From: Salinactinospora qingdaonensis
Lineage (GTDB): Bacteria > Actinomycetota > Actinomycetes > Streptosporangiales > Streptosporangiaceae
DNA: 64,000 nt
Assembly (NCBI RefSeq): GCF_039539445.1
Contig: NZ_BAABDD010000017.1
Span: forward strand, 39,447-103,446
Direction of reading: 5' to 3'
Shown here: in pieces, positions 24,539 through 32,284 of the stretch
How the letters are laid out: every line of letters begins with the position of its first letter
How positions within the stretch are numbered: the stretch's first letter is position 1
Made by a program: the position numbers and the translations under genes
The notes under the pieces: generated by a model
What the model saw: only the letters and a program-made list of their open reading frames with translations
What the model was told of the DNA's origin: nothing
Database searches by the model: none

Positions 24539-24574
24539 CCCCCGGAGCCCGCCACCGAGCGGAGGCTCCGGGGG
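24539..24574 (+). terminator. Terminator of the secreted-peptide operon
   Basis: CCCCCGGAGCC (24539-24549) and GGCTCCGGGGG (24564-24574) form an 11-bp perfect stem. ATTTCC follows. Confidence 0.75.
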
Positions 24575-24719
24575 ATTTCCGTGTTCAGGGCGGCACCATG
24601 GTTCCGTGTGGAAAAGCGCCCATCGCGCGTCCATCCCACTCCCTTGTGAAGAGTGCGCATAATATTACTCGCAGTGACACGAATGGGGCGTTGCGGCTTC
24701 GGAGCCAAGGGAGGAACGC

Positions 24720-25256
24720 ATGAGGACGGTACGCGCGGTCGCTGTCGCATGCTCACTCGTCATCCTCGCCGGGTGCGGCATCCACAACTTCGGCGCTGCC
24801 GCAGGGGGACCGGCCTCCTCAGCCGAACCCCCTCCCACGCGATCGCCGCTCGTCCCCTCCGCATCCCCCAGTCAGGAGGCGAGCGTCTTCGTTTACAACA
24901 CCCATGACGCCGAGCGGGGCACGAAGTCGCAGCGCCCGCGCGGGCTGACGCTCTCAGAGTTCACCACTGTCACCGACATGCAATGGCGCTCCTGGGGCGG
25001 CCAGAGCGCCGCCGCCACCGGCCGGCTCAGCGGCACCTGGTGCCTGCCTGCGTGCCAAGAGGAGCCCTACGACGTCACCATCGAAGTGAGTGCTCCCACC
25101 GAGGTGGCCGGTACTACCTACTACACGGAGTACACGTTCGCCGCTCCGCTGGCGATACCCAGCGAACTACGAGACAAGATGTACCAGGCTGACGACGGTA
25201 CGCTCATGCTGCCCGGCGAACGGCGTGCCAGCTCCCCACCCTCGCCGACCACCTGA
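24720..25256 (+). CDS. Lipoprotein of unknown function
   Basis: 178 aa. A lipoprotein signal peptide with lipobox LAGC (MRTVRAVAVACSLVILAGCG) is followed by a Pro/Ser-rich linker and a globular part from about residue 60 (VFVYNTHDAERGTKSQRPRG, then LSEFTTVTDMQWRSWGGQ). LSGTWCLPACQEEPYDVTIE contains a CLPAC pair that could form a disulfide. The segment TLSEF..D..W..WG resembles small secreted actinobacterial proteins of unknown role. ATG 24720 is preceded by GGGAGGAACGC. It stands alone, between the peptide cluster and the Wadjet-like locus. Confidence 0.8.
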   Translation: MRTVRAVAVACSLVILAGCGIHNFGAAAGGPASSAEPPPTRSPLVPSASPSQEASVFVYNTHDAERGTKSQRPRGLTLSEFTTVTDMQWRSWGGQSAAATGRLSGTWCLPACQEEPYDVTIEVSAPTEVAGTTYYTEYTFAAPLAIPSELRDKMYQADDGTLMLPGERRASSPPSPTT

Positions 25257-25518
25257 GCACAGGCAGGCACCCCTTGACCGCGGCAGCTTTGTTCGTGCCC
25301 TGCTCACGGTCGTTCAAAAACAATGAAAGCGCAGGTCAAAGGCGTGTCATTGCCTCTGTAGGGGCGTCGGTTCGCCATCTTCCGGACGCGGGAGTGGCCT
25401 GAGGTCTTTAGTCTGCTGAGTTGTGGGTGATTCAGCGCATCAGGTGAGAGCCATCGACCCCCGTCCCACCGGGGAGACGACGGGCCCGATCCATCGGGCG
25501 GAGAGCGAGGGCGCCACC

Positions 25519-26193
25519 ATGGACAACCACCCGACCGCGCGGCGTGGTCGGGCCGCGCTGCTGCGCTTGGCCGCGTGGTTCGACACCTCCGACACGGCCA
25601 CGGCACACGAGGTCTTCACAGCCGCGTTCGCGATGCACGCCGCCCGCCATCTCGGCGGCGCCGGCGACACGACGACAGCGGTCACCACGAGCTGGTGGCA
25701 CGCTCCCGCCGCCGACACGTCGGCCGCCCACCCGGCGGGCGCCGCGCCGCCCGCGCCCGCCCAGGATCACAGCGCCCAACAGGCCCGGTTGCGCGATGCC
25801 GCCGAAGCCGCCGCCCACTGGCGCCAGTCCGCTGCCCAGGAAGTGCGCAGCCTGCTCGCTGCCCCCACCGACGACGACGCCCGACTTTCCCTGTCCTCGG
25901 CCGCCCTGGACGTGCTCATGGAGCTGCTCACTGCGGCACTGGGCTCAGGTGACGCCACCGCGGGCCGGGTCTCCGCCGGTGATATGGAGTTGGACCTACG
26001 TCTGCACGTCGATCACGCCCCCGAGGCCACCGTCACGTTGTGTGAACCCGAGGGGGAATTGCTGTTGCAGGAACTGCGCATGCATGTGACCCGCTACGAT
26101 CCCGAAGCGGTCTCAGCTGACACGGGGGGCCACACGCCGCTCGCCAAAACCGGCCACCATCACTCCGAGGAACGCCTCGTGCGGCAGCCCTGA
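25519..26193 (+). CDS. JetA-like (DUF2397/TIGR02677) C-terminal half; N-terminal half missing
   Basis: 224 aa from ATG 25519 (an in-frame GTG at 25423 would add 32 residues). The start region RGRAALLRLAAWFDTSDTATAHEVFTAAFAMHAARHLGG, the SWW motif, the acidic A/E/R-rich helical part and the terminal strand-rich segment match the C-terminal half of the ~500 aa TIGR02677 family as I know it. That family is the kleisin-like JetA subunit of type II Wadjet anti-plasmid systems. The N-terminal winged-helix half is absent, and nothing in the preceding 260 bases encodes it. It sits first in order before jetB and jetC. I consider it a 5'-truncated remnant or reduced form. Confidence 0.6.
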   Translation: MDNHPTARRGRAALLRLAAWFDTSDTATAHEVFTAAFAMHAARHLGGAGDTTTAVTTSWWHAPAADTSAAHPAGAAPPAPAQDHSAQQARLRDAAEAAAHWRQSAAQEVRSLLAAPTDDDARLSLSSAALDVLMELLTAALGSGDATAGRVSAGDMELDLRLHVDHAPEATVTLCEPEGELLLQELRMHVTRYDPEAVSADTGGHTPLAKTGHHHSEERLVRQP

Positions 26194-26248
26194 ACGGCCC
26201 CTCGCCCAGTCAGGGCCGGTACCGGACCAGGGAGGGAGAACGGTACAC

Positions 26249-27478
26249 GTGTCTTCGAGCCAGGATGTAGCGCTCACCGTGGAGCGCCAGGCCGTGGCAC
26301 GGCGACTGCTGGCCGAGCCACTATTGACCGCGCGCCGCCATCCCGACGAGCTCGCCGTCGCCCAGACGCACGCCGAGTGGCTGGTCCGGCGGTTCCGCCA
26401 AGTCCTCGCCTACCCCCTCACGGTGGCCGACGGTTACGCCCGCCTGGCCAAGCAGGGCATTGTCTCCACTGTCGCCCAACCGTTGACCCGACCCAGCGGA
26501 GCCCACTTCACCCCGCGCGCCTACACCTATCTGGCGCTGTGTCTGGCCGCGCTCGGTGAGGTCCCGCCGCGCGTCACCGCCGCCCGCGTGGCCGCCGATG
26601 TCCGCTCAGCGGCCCACGAAGCCGGTATCGACCTTGACCCCGAGGAACGGATGAGTGAGCGCCGTGCCTTCGCCGCCGCCATGTCACGCCTGGTCGACTG
26701 GGGAGTCCTCACCGAGACTCAGGGAACGTTGGCGGCTTACGCCGCCGACGGCTCCACCCTGGTCGAATTCCACGTTGACCACGATGCCGTGAGTACGGTG
26801 GTCGCTCACCCGCCCCACGCCACCGCCGAGCGCGACACCTACCTGCGCACTATGGACAGCGCCCCTCTCCTCAACGAGGCCCACGCCGCAGAGCTGACCA
26901 TCCGTCGGCTCCTGGCCGAGACCACCGTCCTCTACCGAGACGATCTGGAGCCACGGCAGCGCGACTGGCTCACCCACCACCAGTGGCGGGCTGTAGCTGA
27001 GCTGGGTGACCTCCTGGGCTGCGACGCCGAGATCCGTGCCGAGGGCGTCGCCCTCATCATGCCCGATGAGGCCGCCTCCGAGGTCAAGGTCACCGACCGC
27101 GCCACTCTCTTCCCCAGCGCCGACCCCGTCGGCCAGGCCGCTCTGATGCTCGTCGAACGCCTTGTGGGCGCACTGCGTGTTCCCGGCGGCCGCGCCCACG
27201 CCCTAGACGTCCCGGCCCGTCTGCTCAGAGACGAGTTGACTGACGTGCTCAGCACCGGCCCCGGCACTGGTCGCCCGTGGTCCCGCACGGCCTTCAGCTA
27301 CCTGCCGGGAGCCGAACAGCACCAGGAGCAGATTCTGGGTCTGCTGACCCAGACGCGGCTCATGGACCGGCCCAACCCGGGACTTGACCCCTTCGAGGGG
27401 TGGCGGCTCTTGGCCGCCGCCGCGCGCTACGGCAGCGGAGCCACCACCGCCGGTCGCGAAACGGAGGGTCCGCAATGA
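26249..27478 (+). CDS. jetB: JetB-like, TIGR02678/DUF2398 family
   Basis: 409 aa, full length for the family, whose members act as the MukE-like accessory subunit of Wadjet SMC complexes. Diagnostic segments are RRLLAEPLLTARRHPDELAV, AEWLVRRFRQVLAYPLTVADGYARLAKQ, TPRAYTYLALCLAALGE, RRAFAAAMSRLVDWGVLTET and LYRDDLEPRQRDWL. GTG 26249 follows GGGAGGGAGAACG, 55 bases behind the jetA fragment. Its TGA overlaps the ATG of a 64-codon frame that in turn overlaps jetC. Confidence 0.82.
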   Translation: MSSSQDVALTVERQAVARRLLAEPLLTARRHPDELAVAQTHAEWLVRRFRQVLAYPLTVADGYARLAKQGIVSTVAQPLTRPSGAHFTPRAYTYLALCLAALGEVPPRVTAARVAADVRSAAHEAGIDLDPEERMSERRAFAAAMSRLVDWGVLTETQGTLAAYAADGSTLVEFHVDHDAVSTVVAHPPHATAERDTYLRTMDSAPLLNEAHAAELTIRRLLAETTVLYRDDLEPRQRDWLTHHQWRAVAELGDLLGCDAEIRAEGVALIMPDEAASEVKVTDRATLFPSADPVGQAALMLVERLVGALRVPGGRAHALDVPARLLRDELTDVLSTGPGTGRPWSRTAFSYLPGAEQHQEQILGLLTQTRLMDRPNPGLDPFEGWRLLAAAARYGSGATTAGRETEGPQ

Positions 27479-27669
27479 GGGTGTCCCTGTCCCCCTCCAC
27501 GGCCGCCACCCGGTCCCAAAGCGCTAGCGGGAACGCGGCGCCCCCCAGTATCCGGGACAATGGCGGGACCGCCGATCCGCTGAGCACGAGCGGCGCCAAC
27601 GTCGCCGCCAACGCGATCGGCGCAGTGAAACGACCAGCCCAGGAGCACCGAGCGGAAGGCTGCCGATGA
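27475..27669 (+). CDS. Small frame coupled to jetB and jetC, unknown
   Basis: A 64-codon frame, ATG 27475 to TGA 27669, that overlaps the jetB stop and the jetC start by four bases (ATGA) at each end. The product (MRVSLSPSTAATRSQSASGN ... KRPAQEHRAEGCR) is Ser/Ala/Gly-rich and looks disordered. It could be a translational coupling bridge or the scar of a deleted gene rather than a functional protein. No similarity to JetD is visible. Confidence 0.4.
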   Translation: MRVSLSPSTAATRSQSASGNAAPPSIRDNGGTADPLSTSGANVAANAIGAVKRPAQEHRAEGCR

Positions 27670-30600
27670 CCGACGATGGGCACCCCGCGGCGACCTCCGA
27701 GCGCGCCCGTTTGCAGCGGTACCGGCTCAACCGGGCCGGCATTCACAATGTCTGGCAGTACGACAACCACGTGTTCCACTTCGCGGACGGACGGTTGCTG
27801 CTGCGGGGCCGCAATGGCGCGGGTAAGTCCAAGGCGCTGGAGATGCTGCTGCCGTTCCTGCTCGACGGCGACGCGCGCCGTCTCGACACCACCGGCACCA
27901 GCCGAACCAGCCTGCGCTGGCTGATGCTCGAAGGGCGCACCGCCACTGAGACCGGCAGCCCCGATGAGGATGACGGTGCCGCCGACACCGTCGATGACGT
28001 GGCCACGAGCACTCTCGGGCATCTGTGGGTGGAGTTCACCGGCCGTGGCCCCGATGGTGAGGAGCGTTGGCGCACCCTCGGTGCCGCCATTACCGCCTCG
28101 GCGGCCACCGCTGAGGCCCGCGCCGTGTTTTTCGTCACCGAACGCCGCATCGGTGTGGACCTCGACCTGGTTCGCGACGGGCGCCCGCTGTCCATCGAAA
28201 AGCTGCGGGGCGAGATCGGCGCCGAGGACTGCTACGAAACGCCCGCCGCCTACCGCGCGCGCGTCATGCGTGAACTCTTCGGTATCGATGACCCGCGCCG
28301 CTACCGCAACCTCATGCACCTGCTCTACCGGTTGCGCCGCCCCACCGTGGGCGAACGCATCGAGGCCGGGGAGCTTGTCGCGGTCCTCGCTGAGGCGCTG
28401 CCCCCCATGGACGAGTCCGTGCTCGACGAGGTGGCCCGCAACATCGCCGACCTCGACGACGCCCGAGCCCGCCTCACCGCCCTGCGCAGCGCCAAGGAGC
28501 AGACTGACGGTTTCCTCGACGACTACCGTCGCTACCTGCACGGCAGCCTGCGGCGCCAGTCGCGCATCGTGCGCGAGCAGATCGACGCCCACGAGCGTCG
28601 CGACGCCGAGGTCACCCGCCTGGAAGCAGAACTCGACGAGCTCGTCGCAACCGAGAGCTCCATCCAAGAGGAGCGCGACCGGCTGCGGCGCACCCGCGAC
28701 ACCGCCAACTCTGACGCGGCCACTCTCAGCGCCGGCTCCCCGGGCGCGCCGGCCCCCTCCCAGACCGAACAGCAGGCCCGCTACGCTGCTGTCACCGCCT
28801 ACATTCGCGCTGCCGAGGCCGCCTCGGCCGCCGCCGGCCATGCGCTCACCAGCGAGGAGTGCACCAAAGACCGGCTCACCGCCGACATCGCCGCCATCGA
28901 TCGTGACCTCTCCGAGCTGCGCGCCCGCCACGCTGAACTGGCCGCTGACGCCGAGGAGGTTGGGCTCGACCTCGCCGAGTTGGGGCACGTGCCCGAGACC
29001 ATCCCCACCATCCTCGCGCCCCGCGAAAGCGTCACCCACGTCAGCCTCGAAGGGTTGGAGCAGGCCACCGAACGCGACCCGGTCCACGGCATCGACCTGG
29101 ACCATCTGCGCGGCCTGCTCGCCGAGCTACACGACCGGCTCACTCGGGCCGATACCTGGGCGGCCCAGCGTGAGGAGGCCGCGACCGCACTGCGCGACCG
29201 CGCCATCGACCTCACCGCCGCCCAACGCCGCGAGAACGGACTCGCCGCCGAAGCCGAATGGTGCGACAGTCGGCTCGAACGCGCCCGCGAGCGCGAGCGC
29301 GCCGCCATCGACGGCGTCCGTGCGGCCAGCGCCGCCTACGCCGACTCGCTGCGCGAGTGGAGCGCCTCGCTACGCGCGGCCGAACCCGACGCCGATCTCA
29401 CAGCTCCCCTGGCCGAGCTGGAAGAAAAAGTCGAACTTCCCCTCGACGACTCCCTGCGCGTGCTGGAAACCACCGTCTGCGACGAGGTGACCCGGCACGC
29501 CTACGCCATCGTCGACCCCCTGCTGGAGGAGCTGCGCACCCGCCGCGACACCACCGTTGGCGAGGAGCGGGAACTCGCCACCGAACTTGACGAGCTCTCC
29601 GAACGCCGCGGCGCCATCACCGACCACATCGCCGCTCCCGCCCCCTCCTGGGTCGCGGCTCCGCGCGACGAAACCGCCGGCGCTCCCTTCTATCTCGCCG
29701 TGGACTTCGCCGACGGGGTGACCACGGCCCAGCGCGCCGGCCTGGAGGCCGCCCTGGAGTCCTCAGGACTCCTCGCGGGCTGGATCACCGCCGCCGGAAC
29801 CGTCGTCTCTGCGTACACCCGCGACCTGCTGCTCACCCCGGGGCCGCCCCGCTCCGGCCCCACCCTGCGCGACGTGCTCGTCCCGGCCGCCGGAACCGGC
29901 GTGGATACCCACGTCGTCGACGCCCTGCTCGCATCGATTTGCCTCAGCGAGGGCGACAGCGAGGACAGTGACGAGCACGGCGACGAGTCCGACACCGGCC
30001 GTGCTGCTGAGACAGCCGACTCCCACGAGGCCAGCGTGATCGGGCTCGACGGCCGCTGGCGACTGGGGGTGGCCTCAGGGTGCCACCACAAGACCGCGCC
30101 CGAGTACATCGGTGACGAAGCGCGTACCGAGGCCCGCGACCGCCAGTTGGCCAAGATCGACCGGCGTATCGCCATCGCTGAGGCGCTGCTCGCCGAAGCC
30201 GGGGAGCGCCGCGGCGACATCGAGCACCGCGCCACCGTCCTGACCGAGATCGCCAGGTCCGTGCCTACCGGTGCCGAGCTCACGTCGGCGTGGGCGGCCG
30301 TGGACAACGCCCGCGCCTGGTTCTCCGAGGCCGAGCGTGACCACGCCGCGGCCCAGCGCGCCGCTGAGGCCGCGCGCGAGACCGCTCTCGACGCGCGCGC
30401 CCGCCTGTTGGAGATGGCCGACGAGCACGCCCTGCCCCGCGACCGCGAAGAGCTGACCACCATCCTCACCGCGCTCGCGCGGCTGCGGGTGCGCATCAGC
30501 GCCGCCCATAGCGACCTCGAAGCCCTGGCGGTGCTGTTGGAGGAGTACCGCGGCCACGTCCAAGAGTGGGAGCGCGCCCGGGCCGACCGGGTCCTCGCGG

Positions 30601-32075
30601 AGGACGCCCGTACCGCCGCGATCGGCGACATGATCACCGTCCGCCGCGAGACTGAGCTCACCGACCGCGCCCGCTCCGCCGCACCCGAACAGATCGACAC
30701 CGCGATCGCGGAGGTCCGTTCCCGCGGCGAGGAAGCCGCCAACCACCTGCCTGAGCTCGAACGGGCCGCCCAGCGCGCCCGAGACGACCGCGTCGCCGCC
30801 GAGACCCGCCACGACGTCGCTGTGCGCGAACGCGCCGAACAAGCCCGCCGCGCCCTCGACGCCGGCGCCACCCTGCGCGCCATGCTTGGCCCTAGCGGCA
30901 CTGTCGCCGCAGATGGTACCGCCACCGCCGGCACGCTGCTCAAGGCCGCCGGGTGCGAACACATCGCAGAGCCCACCGGCCCGCTCGCCCGCTACGACAC
31001 CACCGAAGGCGACACCGACAGCGGCGAGGAACTCGCCAAACGCATCGAAGCCCTCAACGCGCTGCTCACCGACGTCGAGGCCGCCATCGACGGCGACAGC
31101 GCCGGCGATCTCGCCGACAGCGACATCCTGGGCCGCCGCGAGGAGCTGCATCGCGCCCTAGCCTCAGGCGGCCCCGCCAACGCCCTCACCGAACTCACCG
31201 AGACCGCCGGTGTGAAACGGGTCACCGTCCACGACGACGACGGCTCCCACGACATCACCGTCTACGCCGAACGCCTCGACAGCGCGATCCAGCAGGCGGA
31301 GGAGACCGTGGCGCTCCGGGAGGAGGAGGCCTACGAGCGTCACCTCCTCGGCGACCTCGCCAGTCACCTCTCGCGCCAGATCGAGGACGCTCGGGCCCTC
31401 ATCGCCACCATGAACGACGTGCTCAGCGAGGTGCACACCTCCCAAGGGCTGGGGGTGCGCCTCGACTGGCGGCTGGCTCCCGACGCCGACGAGGACATCA
31501 CGGCGGTCGTGCCGCTGCTGGAGCGCCCCGCCGAGAAACGCAGCCGGGTGGAGACCACGCGGCTGCGGGACGCACTGCGCCGCTGTATCGAGGCGATCCG
31601 CCGCCTCGACCCCACGGCCACCACCGGCGCCCAGTTGCGCGCCGCCCTCGACTACCGCTCCTGGTTCTCCTTCACCGCCTATGTGACCAATGCCTCGCAG
31701 TCGGGCCGGGAGCGCAGGCTGAGCCATCGCACCGCCCTGAGCCAAGGCGAGCAGCGCGTCATCGCCTACCTGGTGCTCTTCGCAGCGGCAGCGGCCCAGT
31801 TCGGCGCGCTGGCCGCCGAGGCCCCGCAGAGCCCTCGCCTCATCCTCCTCGACGACGCCTTCGCCAAGGTCGACGAACCCACCCATGGCCGACTGCTGGG
31901 GATGCTCGTCGAGCTCGACCTTGACTTCGTGCTCACCTCGGAGCGCCTGTGGGGCTGCTTCCCCAGCGTTCCCAACTTGCACATCTACGAGTGCCTGCGC
32001 GATCCGGCCGAACCCGGCATCGCCACCTTGCACTTCACCTGGGACGGCAACCGCCGCCGTCTCAAGGGCGTGTGA
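27666..32075 (+). CDS. jetC: JetC-like SMC ATPase, TIGR02680 family
   Basis: 1469 aa. The N-terminal ABC half has RYRLNRAGIHNVWQYDNHVF and Walker A LRGRNGAGKSKALE near residue 50. Long coiled coils fill residues ~250-600 and ~790-1250, with a central hinge-like region near 650-760. The C-terminal half has the signature TALSQGEQRVIAYL and Walker B LILLDDAFAKVDEPTHG. This is the MukB-like loop-extruding motor of type II Wadjet, which recognises small circular DNA. All ATPase motifs are intact. ATG 27666 overlaps the preceding frame (ATGA). A terminator follows at 32105. Confidence 0.88.
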   Translation: MTDDGHPAATSERARLQRYRLNRAGIHNVWQYDNHVFHFADGRLLLRGRNGAGKSKALEMLLPFLLDGDARRLDTTGTSRTSLRWLMLEGRTATETGSPDEDDGAADTVDDVATSTLGHLWVEFTGRGPDGEERWRTLGAAITASAATAEARAVFFVTERRIGVDLDLVRDGRPLSIEKLRGEIGAEDCYETPAAYRARVMRELFGIDDPRRYRNLMHLLYRLRRPTVGERIEAGELVAVLAEALPPMDESVLDEVARNIADLDDARARLTALRSAKEQTDGFLDDYRRYLHGSLRRQSRIVREQIDAHERRDAEVTRLEAELDELVATESSIQEERDRLRRTRDTANSDAATLSAGSPGAPAPSQTEQQARYAAVTAYIRAAEAASAAAGHALTSEECTKDRLTADIAAIDRDLSELRARHAELAADAEEVGLDLAELGHVPETIPTILAPRESVTHVSLEGLEQATERDPVHGIDLDHLRGLLAELHDRLTRADTWAAQREEAATALRDRAIDLTAAQRRENGLAAEAEWCDSRLERARERERAAIDGVRAASAAYADSLREWSASLRAAEPDADLTAPLAELEEKVELPLDDSLRVLETTVCDEVTRHAYAIVDPLLEELRTRRDTTVGEERELATELDELSERRGAITDHIAAPAPSWVAAPRDETAGAPFYLAVDFADGVTTAQRAGLEAALESSGLLAGWITAAGTVVSAYTRDLLLTPGPPRSGPTLRDVLVPAAGTGVDTHVVDALLASICLSEGDSEDSDEHGDESDTGRAAETADSHEASVIGLDGRWRLGVASGCHHKTAPEYIGDEARTEARDRQLAKIDRRIAIAEALLAEAGERRGDIEHRATVLTEIARSVPTGAELTSAWAAVDNARAWFSEAERDHAAAQRAAEAARETALDARARLLEMADEHALPRDREELTTILTALARLRVRISAAHSDLEALAVLLEEYRGHVQEWERARADRVLAEDARTAAIGDMITVRRETELTDRARSAAPEQIDTAIAEVRSRGEEAANHLPELERAAQRARDDRVAAETRHDVAVRERAEQARRALDAGATLRAMLGPSGTVAADGTATAGTLLKAAGCEHIAEPTGPLARYDTTEGDTDSGEELAKRIEALNALLTDVEAAIDGDSAGDLADSDILGRREELHRALASGGPANALTELTETAGVKRVTVHDDDGSHDITVYAERLDSAIQQAEETVALREEEAYERHLLGDLASHLSRQIEDARALIATMNDVLSEVHTSQGLGVRLDWRLAPDADEDITAVVPLLERPAEKRSRVETTRLRDALRRCIEAIRRLDPTATTGAQLRAALDYRSWFSFTAYVTNASQSGRERRLSHRTALSQGEQRVIAYLVLFAAAAAQFGALAAEAPQSPRLILLDDAFAKVDEPTHGRLLGMLVELDLDFVLTSERLWGCFPSVPNLHIYECLRDPAEPGIATLHFTWDGNRRRLKGV

Positions 32076-32104
32076 GCCCGCTCAGGCCCAGCCCCTCCTG
32101 TCCC

Positions 32105-32131
32105 GGCCAGGCGCACGCGCGGCGCCTGGCC
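32105..32131 (+). terminator. Terminator after jetC
   Basis: GGCCAGGCGC (32105-32114) and GCGCCTGGCC (32122-32131) form a perfect 10-bp stem with a 7-base loop, 30 bases after the jetC stop. This separates the Wadjet-like operon from the next ATPase gene. Confidence 0.6.
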
Positions 32132-32284
32132 GCGGAGTGAGGCCGCAGCGCTGCCCCAGCCGAGGCATCGGTGCCCCCAACCGCGCATGCACGGGATGCC
32201 CGTGGCCGGCCATTTCCGCATCGGCCTACTGGTTTTTCCCGACCTGTCCTAATGTGCAAGGGCAACGTCAAGGATGAAGCGGAT

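Noticed and set aside
27475..27669. Small frame between jetB and jetC as a JetD remnant
   Set aside because: No toprim-like or DUF2399-like motif is visible; kept only as an unexplained coupled frame.
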